DNA of 64,000 bases. Origin: Byssochlamys sp. IMV 00236. Taxonomy: Eukaryota > Ascomycota > Eurotiomycetes > Eurotiales > Thermoascaceae. The position numbers and the translations under genes are program-made. Positions 29,082-40,653 of the stretch are shown here, piece by piece. Numbering within the stretch: position 1 is the stretch's first letter; each line of letters starts with the position of its first letter. The DNA lies in assembly GCA_001931875.2 (NCBI GenBank), contig MSJH02000799.1, forward strand, positions 186,001-250,000, given 5' to 3'. The notes beneath the pieces were generated by a model. The model was not told the DNA's origin. It searched no databases and saw nothing but the letters and a program-made list of their open reading frames with translations.

Positions 29082-31809
29082 GCGACTCACCAGTATAGAA
29101 CTACCTACAATACGTATCAGAGATTCTTCACCGGAATCGGCACGGCAATCGAAGAATCCCGTGGACACCAGGTCTAGGTATACTCCCGCCAGTGATAGAA
29201 CCAGATCTGCATCCCAGCGTCGAACAATATCCGGCCATCTAGGACTCGACAGGATCCCCGAAATTGAAGTTTCGAGGACCATTTCGCAAGACAGCTCGGA
29301 AGGAAGAAGCGTGCAAGGTCTTAGATTCTCTCGAAACTATGCAGCAGCTATCAATGACAGACGGGTGTCATTTCCTCTACAGATAGATACTCGTCCTGAT
29401 GGAACAGACTGCGAAACTGGAGGCCTCTTGCATGCCGAACATTCAGAAAAGAACGACCATGACCACCAATATGCCGGCAACCTGCTCCCTGCCCCTGCAT
29501 CTAGACCACTGCTTAGAGAAACTAGAGTGCCACTATCTCCCTTGGAGGATCAAACTGAACATTACCCGCTGGAGAGCCCCAGTGGTCCAAGAGCCCAACG
29601 GTCGACGAGTTTGAAACATGTATCAAGGTCAAAGTCTATCTTGGGACGACTTGGTACGCTGAGATCGCCTGATCTAAGGTCTAACTTGGGCTTCCAATCG
29701 AGTCAATCTAGCAGAAGCGCTTATGAGGCTCTGGATTATTTGGCCGACGACAAACCTGGAGATGCAGAGCTTGTCGACATCTCCTTCTTTGAAGGTCCTC
29801 TAAACATCAAATGGAATCGTGCGTCGGAGGATCAAGCCTCGGACAACCAGCAAGAAGCAACAATTGATAGTCGCATCAAGCTCGGAGATGGAGTGCGAGT
29901 AGGGGTGGAACTCAGTGTTGGTCCTGTGTTGGGGGGCCCCGAGAGGCCTCATAGTCTGCGACCTCAGCGTGAATCCAAACGTGCAAGTCTCGACAGGACC
30001 GCCACGGTCCGACGATACGGGCAACAACTGGCAGAGAAGAACAACATAATTGTTTCCGTCAAGGAATCCCCGCCAACGATAGACTTGAGCTCTCTCGAAG
30101 GCACAGGATACCCAGAATCTAGCAGCAGCGGCTCTCTGCTGAGCAAAACTTCGACGACCAACCTTGTACAGAAAAGCTACTTCTATCCATCGGACCCAGA
30201 GCAACCGGACTGGAAACCATTCCCAATGAGCAGCATATATATCATTATGCTTGTTCTGGTCTCTCTTACTCTAGCCATTGTGCAGGAGTACCTGTGCCAG
30301 AGATCAATGGCTCTCGAAAACGAAGGAACCGGCCTGATAAGCTACGATAGCGTCTCTGATATTCCTACTGCAGAGTTCTTCTGCTGGAAATACCTCCCGA
30401 CTATAGTGATGGTCAGCTATGGCGTGTTGTGGCAGATCACGGACTACGAAGTTAAACGTCTGGAGCCGTACTATCAGCTTTCACAGCCCATGGGCAACAC
30501 CGCCGCAAGGACCATTAATCTCGACTATATCTCCCTTTGGTCGTACCTTGTTCCATACAAAGCTTTACAATATCGACATTGGGCTGTCTTCGTCTCTTCG
30601 TTTGGCACAGTACTAGCTACCACTGTGGCACCCTCGCTGCAAAACCCTTCAGTGGCTCCAATACCGAATCCCATGTGCGATACTAAACGCCAGTGCCACG
30701 GACAGCATAGATTCTTCGTTCAGATACATCCAGTATGGTCTCGAATCCTCACAGCTTGTCTCATCCTCGTGGCCATCTTTGCTCTAGTCCTCCTGTTCCA
30801 ACTTCGAAGGAAATCCGGTCTTCTGACCGACCCGAAAGGCATCGCCGGCATCGCATCAATGGCTACAAGATCTCATATCCTCACAGACTTCACCGGGATG
30901 GAAGAGGCACGGGAGGACGAAATCCATAAAAAGCTCAAGAACCGACACTACCTTCTTTACAAATCCACCATTTGGCAGGGCGAGTATATGAGACGCGCGG
31001 AATCAGATCTGTCATACACGGAGCTGCATAGAGTCGAGAATCCACATCCCATGATCCTCCGACGAAACCCCAGCATAGCATTCATTACCTTATTGATCAT
31101 CTTTCTCGCATTAATCCCAATCATCACTTACACAGACGTGAATGTCGTCGTGGCCAAAGTGCCCTGGCTACCGACGCTCATCACAACAATCATCAAACAG
31201 TTCTGGAGCACGCTCGAATTCTCAGTCCGAATGCTCGAACCCTTCTACATCCTCTCCAGAGGTAACGCGCGACCTGAACTGACCCTAACCCTCGACTACA
31301 AGGGCACACCCTACGGTCTCCTTCCATTCCAAGCCTTCTTCAACAGACACTATCTCGTCGCGCTCCTCGGTCTGGGTTCTATCATGGGCGACATCCTCAC
31401 AGTTACCGCGTCCTCCCTCTACCTAAAGGACGAAACACCTCGATCATTCATCATATCATCCACTCTCTCCATAATCATTACTGCATTTCTCATCCTTTCC
31501 GCATCTCTCGTCTTAGCCCAAAGGAGACACGCCTTCCTCCCTCGTCAACCATCCACCATCGCATCCATCCTGGCTTTCATCTACCAGTCACGAATGCTCG
31601 ATGATTTCGTCGGGACGGAACGGTTTAATAACAGTGAAATGGAAGCTCTGCTCGCTGCGAAAAATAAGCGGTACGGTCTAGGATGGTTCAAGGGTCGTGA
31701 TAAAAAACCTCATTGTGCAGTGGATGAGGAGCCGATGCTGAGTAGGTACGTTCATGGAGTGAGCTATATTCGGGCGCAGGCGCCGTGGGAGGAAGGTATT
31801 GGAGTTTGA
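29071..31809 (+). CDS. DUF3433 multi-pass membrane protein, 912 aa, single exon
   Basis: The first about 380 residues are hydrophilic, Ser/Arg-rich and probably cytoplasmic and disordered. Two related membrane units follow. The first starts with SSIYIIMLVLVSLTLAIVQ (about 386-404) and carries the signature KYLPTIVMVSYGVLWQITDY, then RLEPYYQLSQP, and ends with the helix RILTACLILVAIFALVLLFQ. The second has SIAFITLLIIFLALIPIITY (about 671-690), PWLPTLITTIIKQFWSTLEF, MLEPFYILSRGNARPELTL and the helix FIISSTLSIIITAFLILSA. The tandem LEP(Y/F)Y-containing units are the hallmark of fungal DUF3433 proteins. Their biochemical role is not established. An uninterrupted frame of 2.7 kb without introns indicates an intact gene. 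A short uORF overlaps its start. Confidence 0.85.
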   Translation: MASERLTSIELPTIRIRDSSPESARQSKNPVDTRSRYTPASDRTRSASQRRTISGHLGLDRIPEIEVSRTISQDSSEGRSVQGLRFSRNYAAAINDRRVSFPLQIDTRPDGTDCETGGLLHAEHSEKNDHDHQYAGNLLPAPASRPLLRETRVPLSPLEDQTEHYPLESPSGPRAQRSTSLKHVSRSKSILGRLGTLRSPDLRSNLGFQSSQSSRSAYEALDYLADDKPGDAELVDISFFEGPLNIKWNRASEDQASDNQQEATIDSRIKLGDGVRVGVELSVGPVLGGPERPHSLRPQRESKRASLDRTATVRRYGQQLAEKNNIIVSVKESPPTIDLSSLEGTGYPESSSSGSLLSKTSTTNLVQKSYFYPSDPEQPDWKPFPMSSIYIIMLVLVSLTLAIVQEYLCQRSMALENEGTGLISYDSVSDIPTAEFFCWKYLPTIVMVSYGVLWQITDYEVKRLEPYYQLSQPMGNTAARTINLDYISLWSYLVPYKALQYRHWAVFVSSFGTVLATTVAPSLQNPSVAPIPNPMCDTKRQCHGQHRFFVQIHPVWSRILTACLILVAIFALVLLFQLRRKSGLLTDPKGIAGIASMATRSHILTDFTGMEEAREDEIHKKLKNRHYLLYKSTIWQGEYMRRAESDLSYTELHRVENPHPMILRRNPSIAFITLLIIFLALIPIITYTDVNVVVAKVPWLPTLITTIIKQFWSTLEFSVRMLEPFYILSRGNARPELTLTLDYKGTPYGLLPFQAFFNRHYLVALLGLGSIMGDILTVTASSLYLKDETPRSFIISSTLSIIITAFLILSASLVLAQRRHAFLPRQPSTIASILAFIYQSRMLDDFVGTERFNNSEMEALLAAKNKRYGLGWFKGRDKKPHCAVDEEPMLSRYVHGVSYIRAQAPWEEGIGV

Positions 31810-32266
31810 GCTGGAGGTCATTCAATTGATTTTTATATGCTGATACCTGTACCCATACTACTATATCTTTATGTATGTATAGACCTATCAAAGTTTACCC
31901 CTATGGTTGACGGAAAACAAAGATGTTATCCGAGCCAGACAATAAGAAGAACTGCGCTCGTTTTTGTTCATTCTCAGGTTGAAACTATTATATAGACACA
32001 GGGCATTAAGAATACATTATATTATACTGACGGAAGACCCGGCATGACATAAAGGAAAATATCGTCCTGTCATACAGCGGATCCTCATAAGGAGCGTAAG
32101 AAATGAAACTCAGTAGGATTTTGCATTGTGTGCGTGCTATTAGACGAGTCACGTTGAAAAAAGAGATATTCGCATTAGAGCAGATAAGTAAACGAAAAAA
32201 ATGGTGGGCGGGGCGGATATAAGAAAAAGCAGAACTGGCAATATGATACACGGGGTATAAGTGCGT
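31810..32266. other. Convergent 3' spacer
   Basis: This is the spacer between the 3' ends of the DUF3433 gene and the CFEM-like gene. It contains AT-rich sequence expected for 3' UTRs and polyadenylation regions and no gene. Confidence 0.6.
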
Positions 32267-34431
32267 CTAGAAGTGTAACATGCCCGCAAGGACTGCTGCA
32301 GCAGTGGAAAGCCAGAAGAAACACTGGCTTGCGCCCAAGGAGGAGGCAGCCCCAGTGAAAGGAATGGCGGACGAGGTAGGGGATGCAAAGGCACCGGTGC
32401 CAGTGCCGAAGGCAGCGCGAGAGGAACTTCCCATGATCGGGTACCTGCCCGTAGGCGTAGGGATGACTGCAACTTGGGAAGTAACTGCAACTTGGGAAGT
32501 GACGGGAATCAAGCCGACAGTAGCAGTTGACGCTCCTTCGGTCGAAGTGGTGAAGCCGACCATGGGAACGGTGACCGTGATGGAGGAGTAAGTGATGGTG
32601 GTCTTGGGAGCTGCGGTCACTGCAGCAGTTTCGGGGCTGACACCGCTAGCCCCGGGGGCAGGGATCAAGGTGACGGTGGTCGGAAGAGCAGTGACGATGC
32701 CAGGGTTCTGGGGAACGTAAGGCGCGCAGATTCCGGTGAAGTAGGAGAGAGCCGCCTGGAGCTCAGAGTCCGAAGAGGCCCATGACTGGATACACTGGAT
32801 AACATTGCTGGTGAAGCTGGAAGATGGGCAGAAGCAGCTGGTGTCGCTGTTGGAGGTGCACTTGGGTAGGGAGCCAAGCCAGGTGTTGATACACTTGGGG
32901 ACAATATTCGGGCAAGCAGAGCTGGGCACAGCGGACGACGAAGTTTGCGCAGGAGCAACGGCACTGGTCCCAGAACCAGCGGACACAGTAACAGCAGAGT
33001 TGCCAGTGGGAGAAGCAGCAGGAACAAAGGTGGTAGATGCTCCAACGATCGAGGTGGTCGTCAGAGTCACCGTCGAGACAGTGCTGAAGACGGAAGTACT
33101 GGTAGCGCCAGCAGAGGTGATAACGGAAGTCACAGGGCAAGTAGTGATGGTGACTACAGTGATTTCTGTAGTAGTAACACCTTCGACAGGAGAGGACGCG
33201 GCCGGTGTTGTGGCAGCAATGCTAGAGGCGACCGCGGTGCTAACAGATGGCGATATTCCAACAGCAGTGGTTCCAGCAGAAGTTGTCTCAGCCACGGGGC
33301 TAACACCAGAAGCAGAAGGCGAGGCAAGATTGCCACTAGGGGCTGCTGATGGAGACACAGCAACTGAAGAAGCAACTTCAGTCTCAGTCACAGGGCAGAT
33401 AGTCGTGGAAACAGGAATAGTAGATGTGACAACGACAGTAGATCTAGCGGGGCAATCAGTGACGGTAGGAGCACAGCTCGTGATAGTAATTTCGCTAGTA
33501 GTGAACACAGTCGAGGTTGTAAGCTTTAGGGCTGAAGAGGTTGCAGCAGGAGAAGTGATAGCAGAAGAACTTTCCGCAGACGAAGCTGGCACTGCTGGGA
33601 CCGAAGCAGCAGATGAAGATGACGCAAAAGTAGATGAAACAACGACGGAGCCTACGGAGGTTGTTCCAACAGCAGCTGTAGTCATCTTAGGGGGCGAGGA
33701 GTGGGAGGACGGGGTGGAAGTCTGCTTCGAAGGCGAGCAGTCGAAACCCATGCTGTGAATACCAAAGTCGCACTCATCAGAGTCGCCATTGTCTGGGATG
33801 TGGAAGCTGACGCTAGTGGCACCACCACACTGGCTGTTTGTGACTTCAGTGCCTTCGGAGGAGCAAGAGGCAGTTTGTTTGCAAGTCGAACCGTCCGGCA
33901 TTCCATAGAGGAAGTTCACGTCAGTTTTCTTCGAAACAGAGACTTGCATTTTGCTGATGGAGAATTTCTGATCGGCACCGCAGCTGACCTTCGGTCCGCT
34001 GGTGGCATCCTTCGAAATTTTCCCTTGGATGCATTTGTCCTACACAAAGATAGTCAGAATTATGCTTCGTCCTGGAGAAGCATCGATCCTACCTGGAATC
34101 CGCTGGATGACCCTCTAGGGCGGAATCTCCCGAATGAGCCGCCGGAGAATTTGTCACTGCAGGTGAACCCAGAGAAGCTGAAGCCACCATAGGAGGAGAA
34201 GGAGCCGGTAGCAAGTTCAGCCCAATCGAAGCCACTTTCCTGGTCGGCTGTACATTTATTGTCACAGTTCTCCGGACTGGGGAAGAAGGTATCCGTGCCC
34301 CAGAACTAATCATGTCAGTATATGCATCCCGGGTGCAGGGGAGTGACCGGCGTCATGGGACAACGTACAGTAGCAGTAGCTTGCTGGAAGGCCAAAAAGT
34401 AAGCAAGAGAGGCAGAAGTAGAGACCTTCAT
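32267..34431 (-). CDS. GPI-anchored CFEM-like cell-surface protein with N-terminal Cys-rich region, 682 aa, three exons
   Basis: Exons are 34369-34431, 34093-34305 and 32267-34039; introns of 63 and 53 nt are both in phase 0. Exon 1 encodes a short signal peptide ([21 protein letters not shown]). Residues about 22-210 form a Cys-containing extracellular domain ([72 protein letters not shown]). A long Ser/Thr/Val-rich mucin-like stretch follows. A CFEM-like block comes next ([20 protein letters not shown] ... [11 protein letters not shown] ... VIQCIQSW ... GICAPYV), with seven cysteines instead of the usual eight. A hydrophobic tail after a small-residue stretch suggests a GPI anchor. CFEM proteins act in haem capture, adhesion or host contact; with a Cys missing, haem binding is doubtful. 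Confidence 0.82.
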
Positions 34432-37400
34432 GGTGAAGGAATATTTTCTCAGCGAAAGACTGTTCAACAGATGCTGACAATAAAAGAAAAGAAAGTGATA
34501 TTGTCTTGCTGCTGTATACCAGCAACGGCAAAAGAAAAGAAATATGATCTCTGTCAAAGAATTGATGTTGAAAAAGAACGAATGTAGCAGCCCTGAAGGA
34601 AACTGCAAGTGGAAAGACAAAGATGTCTGCGGAGGTGCTGGTCAGATTGAAAAGAGTCGTCGAGGCATATATAGCCTTAATATGTTCGAGGCATCTATAA
34701 CATCGTTCTGGTGTACAGGAGTCACAGACCAAGCCCGGAAGCAATGCTATGCAGTGAATCCACTAAATCCGCCACTTCTGGCATTAGCGAACCGTATTGT
34801 AAGACATTCTGAAGTCGGCTCCTTCAGAGTCAGGCATGTAGAATCGATGACTAGACCAAAGTCGATGTACGAAACAATCACATAAACTTGGCCACCCAAT
34901 GAAGGCCCGCGAACTGCCACTAATGCAGGAACCAGGTGAATATCCTGGAAGCAAAGTTTAGTCAAGTTGGCCCAGATTAGTGTGCTCAAGCCAGCCAGCT
35001 AGTGACCGCCCCAGAACGTGGTCACAGAGGAGAGATCCATATCTACCGTCCATACTGGATGAGGTAGAGTCTACAACCGTGCGAACAACATGATGCATCA
35101 AGAAACCACACGATAGAACATTTTTGGTGGTTTTCAGCATGGCTATCTATATCTGTCATGACAGGAATAAACAAATATCAGGGGCTTCGATGATTCTACA
35201 CGACCAAGCAGTACCGGGAACCATGGTCCCAAATGGATAACGTGAAACTCTCCATGAAACAGGGGGCACGCAGAGAACTCTTTTCAGAGGGCTTCACCAT
35301 ATCCCATGACAGTAATGGGAGGGATACTAAGTTTGGCGACAGCTGCAGTCTAGTCGGAAGAAACTGGATCCTTGAGAGCTCTGTCTAAGCGAGGTCAACT
35401 TGAGGTCGCTTATGTATGTATGCGCAGACTTTCCACCGGCGACAGGTTATCAAACACCATCGATCTGAGCGAGATGGTCTAGAAACCGTATTTTCAGTGT
35501 TGTAATAGTCTCCAATGATTGGATTTGATCGAAGAGATCAATGTAAGATGTGCGATGTACGATGGACGGACGACGATCCGATCCGAACGTTTTGTGCCCC
35601 TGGGGCCGTGCACCCACGACCTTCCCTTCCCTTTGCAGATCTTTCTCTGTAACTCCCCAAGATCCCAACTCTCTTCCTACTTTCAGAATGCTACTATACC
35701 AACTCACCATACCTTGACCGGATTAGACAGCATCAAATATCGATCAAGAACATAGTCTACCCCCAGCTTCGTCTGATGCTTGTCAGGGGCCATTGCAGCC
35801 AGCGAAAAACTGCCGGACAATGCCGGGCGCTTCGACGTGAAACTGTTTGTGCCTCGCGAACACGGGGGAAACTTGATGCCGTCCAATGGACCCCCGTGAT
35901 ACTGTTCAATTAGGTTTCTGTTTACTATTTTTACCGGTGGTGGCTTGCAGCATCGAATCTTCAGTATCTGGAGTTGTAGCCGAGAACTGATCATGACCAG
36001 GGTCATTGAGAAGACGCTCCTGTTGCGGAATGATCATAGTTCAGGCGTTCACATGACGGTGTATGGCACATTTGTTGGTCCAATCAAGAACCTGAAGCCT
36101 TGATTGTATAGGATTATACGAAGATGCAGCCTAAGCTCCAGCCCAGGAACTACGGCGCTCGGCGGTTCAGTTCCCCCCAACATTTCCGTTTCTTTTCTGC
36201 GAAGAGGCTCAAAATGGATTAAATGGATTAGGACGTGATATTAGTTGCTGAACTCACATCTCTTCCATGTCCCCTACCTAAATAAGGCGAGGTACAGACT
36301 AGTGTATCCATTTAATAGTTATAGTCCGCTGCAATAATACCTACCGACATATTATTAACAAGGATTCAGTGTCGCGCCGTACTTCTATCCGAGTATCGCT
36401 AAGTTAGGAGTATTCTGTCAATGTCTTGCTTGAGGAGTTGATTAAATAGTTAAGTAATTCTAAAATCCATCGCAGTAACTAGTGTATACAGGACAACTGT
36501 CCAAAGCACCAGCCATTGCAACTATACACAAAATCGATAACTAATGCAGAATTTGTCGTGGTTATGTCCGACGAATAACTGTTTTAATCGCCGAGAATGA
36601 GAAAAAAAAAAATACTTCGAAACACAATTTTCTATCCTACCCTTCTAGGTTCTTATGGTTCCTGATCCAAAAACAGAAGAGTAGTATTTCCGTTTCTTGG
36701 CATGTTCCATCATGTGCTTCATACCTAGGTACTTAAAACTCGCGGACTAAGTACCTACTCCGCTAAACTATTCATTCTTCGAACGAGGTAGTTATCCGGT
36801 TACCTCGGAAGCGGAAGGTTTCTATCCTGTCTGTTTACTCCTGAGACGTACGATAATTCTAGCGCTAGTCCTTCCCGTGAGGGATGCGTCCGTCGTAGTA
36901 GAGACATACATATGAATCAAGCTATGGTTATGTTGACAGTTAGGAAATCTACAGCAAGTTTTATTGTTAAACTTTTTTGTATTCAAATTTCTCATAATCA
37001 AACGTGCACGAAAAACAGGGAAAACAAAGATTCCGAAACCGCCATGTACTTTAAACCCCGAGGTATCGCGCTGTATACAAACAGAGAGGAAATTACCCAA
37101 ACCCCTCGACTTCGGACATTTTCCTTAGGAAAAGATCCTAGAAATCGTTGCTCAGATCAGACTTTTAAGTCGCGAAACTACCACAGCCTGACTCTAGACC
37201 GACTTCCTCAATACAGATCAGATCTGTGGCGCCGTAGGAAAGAAAACAGAAAAAGGAAACTCGTCACAGAAAGAATTGCATCGATCACACTCCTTTTTTC
37301 GCCCCTTTTTATTCGTCAGTTACTTCGTAAGCGTCCGTGAGAACCATGCTCTATCCGTGGCAGGCCAAGGAAGCATCTTTCCCATAGTAACACAATCAAC

Positions 37401-37586
37401 ATCATGAAGGTTAAATATTTTTTCTTTTCGTTTAAACTCTGTGCTTGTAGAAAGAAAGAGTTATTTAGCAATTAGGAAACCGTCAAGAACCCGTCAAGAG
37501 GCTAGGCCTGACGAGTAGCGTGACGGCTTCGTCAATCGCAAAATCGAGTTTCATACCCGATGGAACAAAGAAGAGTATTACTGCAG
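34432..37586. other. Long intergenic region, no gene seen
   Basis: This 3.1-kb stretch contains the promoter of the CFEM-like gene, including a TATA-like CTATATATG at 34667-34675. The rest has AT-rich patches (36300-36620) and no domain-bearing open frame. The 142-codon frame at 36912-37340 is K/R/T-rich and has no recognisable content. The final part is the 3' flank of the acidic nuclear protein gene. Confidence 0.5.
34667..34675 (-). promoter_or_regulatory. TATA-like box of the CFEM-like gene
   Basis: On the minus strand this reads CTATATATG, about 236 bp upstream of the start codon at 34431, with a pyrimidine-rich leader in between. The assignment rests on position and consensus only. Confidence 0.35.
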
Positions 37587-39557
37587 CTAGAAGGGCAGCT
37601 GAGTTCTTCTATGAGCATCCATGAGCTTGCGCCTGACAGCTTCTCCGCCAGCGTAGCTGCTCGACTTGCGCTTGCGGGAAGGTGTCTTCGGGTCCATATG
37701 CCTGGAATGTCTGAAGACACTCGCCGGGCGAGAAGGGGAGTTGGCTGGCATGAACTCGCGGTGCTGGGGCAGCCTGATCAAAGTCTGGTATCGGTTGTGG
37801 TTCCGGCGGAATGCCGTGACGATACCTCTGTCCAAGTGGTTCAAGAACCGCTCTGCACTGCTACCCTGGTGTGCATCACCATTCCGGTTGGGTGTCGGAG
37901 TGCCAGCTCCCTGAACAGATGACGCGACCATTGGCGAGGGGAGGCCATCGTCAAAGGGCCGGTCTGTCTCTTCGTCAGACGAACCATTGCCAAAGTCGAT
38001 GAAGTCATCGACGTTCAGCGCAGCTTCATCATCATCGTCATCCTCCTCATCAAATGAACTATCCATCCCGAAATCACGGGAAGGATAGAAAGCTTCGGGA
38101 GGACCCATGACTTGACCGCCCGGTGTAGCGTCGTTTCCGAGCGCGGTCATCATCAGGTTGGCACTCGAGGTCAGCATTGGGCTGAGATCCGGACGACTAG
38201 GGGACACCAGGGCATCCGTGTCACTCTCGTCAACCAGCTGCATGGTGGTCGCACGCGGGCTGTTGTTGGCAGTGCCGCACATGCTGTTGGTGGCAGACTC
38301 AAGCCAGTCATGCCGCGAGGAAGCGTAGGCGGGAATAATGACCAAGTGCTTCCCGGTACAGTCAACAAGGGCCACTGGTTTGTGGGGATCCGGAATGAAG
38401 GATCCCATAATGGGGCCACGGCGACGGGGAGGCTGGGATCGCCGAGCAGCGGTATCGTCAGGGGCCGTAAGGGAGACGGTCGAGTCCCGACGCAAGATAG
38501 AGCGAGGATGAGTGATGGTCGCGGGAGGAGGGAGATCTTCGTCTGTGGTTTCACCGTCATCGGCTAAAGAGGGTTAGCAAGGACGAGACTCTATCGCATT
38601 CGTGTACATACTCTCATAACCGCTGGACTCTTCGGATATGGCATCCGACTCGGCGTGGTAGATGTTGCCCTGACCGAATTCGTACTCTCCGAAGATGTCA
38701 TCGGAACGCTGACCATGGTTGTCAAAATTATCATTTTCAATCATCCGTCGAAGATCGGGATCGAGGCTATCCTGTTGCAAGAAGTCGCCCGGGATCTCGT
38801 CGTCGGACGCTTCGCTGTCCGAAGAGGAGTCGGAGTCCTCTTGGAAATGCACCCTTCGCTGCACTGGTGTCTCGACGGTCTCACTAGCCATGTCAGTCTC
38901 ACCGAATGTCTCCAAAGCCGCGTAGAGCTGCTCCTCATCCAAGAGGGAGGTCGTGGAGAAGAGCATGTGGTTGTCCAACGATCCCAGGCCAGCCCATTCG
39001 TCAGGGACGGTGTTGTCGGAAATAGTCAGGATGCCATCGAAATTGTGCTCATCCTCAGACTCTACAATCAGTTGTTCTTCTAATTTCTCCAGCTCCTGGT
39101 CTTCATCATCCGCATCCATGATCTCGTCGACGGCTGCATAGTCGTCGTCGGAGCTGTCAGAGTCACTGTCCACATTGCTCTGCTGGCCTTCATAGCCGTC
39201 ATCGTCTGAGAGTTTCGCCTTCTTCCTCGCAGAGAAAGACTTAGACCCCGTCTTAGATCCTTTGTGTTTGTGTACATCATGAGACGGGGCCGTATCGTCT
39301 TCGTCGTCGGCGTCTTCTGATCCGTCTTCTTCATCGCTGAGCTCATCCACACTAGACAGGGACGAGACGCTTGAAACAGAGGAAGAGGACTTTCTCTTCC
39401 TGTTCATGTGACCAAGGGTAGCTCCCTTGGACTTTTCTCCGGAGCGGTTGGCGCTTTTGCCGGAGGTTGCATCGAGGTATGCCATCAGATTGGCGCGGTT
39501 ATTCTTGGCCGCGCTCTTTGGCGACTTCCGCGACGAATGTGAGTGAGTTTGCGGCAT
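37587..39557 (-). CDS. Acidic, low-complexity protein, probably nuclear, 640 aa, two exons
   Basis: Exons are 38612-39557 and 37587-38563, joined by a 48-nt intron (GTATGT...TTTAG) that turns two open frames into one of 641 codons. I do not recognise a catalytic domain. The N-terminus is basic (SRKSPKSAAKNNRANLMAYL), with a likely nuclear signal near HMNRKRKSSSS. A long Asp/Glu/Ser-rich region (about residues 60-170) follows. The block DEWAGLGSLDNHMLFSTTSL and the region around ILRRDSTVSL and RRRGPIMGSFIPDP look conserved, and VALVDCTGKHLVIIPAYASS near the middle is the most ordered part. A second acidic patch (FDEEDDDDDEAAL) and a basic C-terminus (KTPSRKRKSSSY) end the protein. Composition resembles chromatin- or transcription-associated factors; the function is unknown. 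Confidence 0.8.
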
Positions 39558-40614
39558 TGTGAATGTTGCGAGCGTGTTCCTGCTCGAGTGTAAATTTTCC
39601 TGTGATGCGGGGCGCTGTCAAGGTTTGTTGTCCTGTGATATCGGATGTACAGGATGCTGCTTTAATTGTGCAAGTGAATCACTGGTCTATTATTTCGAGT
39701 CGTCAATTGATGTCGATATGAGGTGAGGCGGTATATAGATAAGAAGGGGTCGATGGATCGTAGGAGAATTGAGGAGCGGAGCGGATAAGAGGGGAGGAGG
39801 GGGGTTATCGAAAGGACGATAAAGAGTTTTATCTGCGCTGGGAATACACCCCGGGGTCCTCTGGCGGACGTCGAAGTGTCTCTTCCGTGATCGTACCTAG
39901 GGGCAATTTCGACGTGCCGAACAAGCGTCGAAAGAGGAGCAGATATCGTCGAGTCGAATTGAAATACTTGATGAGCTGTCTGGACTGGGGGGCATGCGGA
40001 CATGCTCCCCAGTGAGGACTTTACAGCTCAGCGAAAGCCATTTGGCGGATTTCTCGACGATATCTGGGACAGGTAAAACTCGAAATTGATAAGGGGGAGG
40101 TTTGGAAATCGAAGATGCGATAATCTCACAGAGGGGAGGATGAAGCTGGAAGAGGGGAGAGAGGAAGAGGAAAGGAAGGGGAAAAGTCGAAGATCTCGCG
40201 CGGGAAAAGCATACTGGAGGCTGCAGGCGGAACCCTTTTTTGGCGCCATGTGGAGTCTGCCCCTCATTGGCCCGTTCGCCTCACCGCATCTTTTTCACCC
40301 TCCCGCGGGCCAATCACACCGCGGCAGCCTCAGGTACTTGTCACGCCCCCCCGGCAGAAGCAAGAGACGGCGATGAGAGATACAATCAGACAATCGGCCA
40401 GATGCCTTTGACCGCCCCGTTTGGACCGCTCTACTGGATGAGAATCGCATTGATCCTCGATGATCGGGCTGGAGTCTGCGATCTGGATGATTCGCAGCAG
40501 ATGGCATTCTTGTTCTGGTGGGGGAGCCTAGGCGAAGTCTGTCCCCGACAAGCTGGACACCCCATCCGGACATGGTTTGGTGAGCCAGTGATGAATACAC
40601 GACACACGAGAGTC

Positions 40615-40653
<39 letters not shown>

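Noticed and set aside
32805..33758. 317-codon plus-strand open frame rich in Val, Thr and Glu
   Set aside because: It is the antisense of the Ser/Thr-rich repeats of the CFEM-like protein. Low-complexity codons open the reverse strand by chance.
36912..37340. 142-codon open frame
   Set aside because: It has a Lys/Arg/Thr-rich, non-domain composition and no supporting signals.
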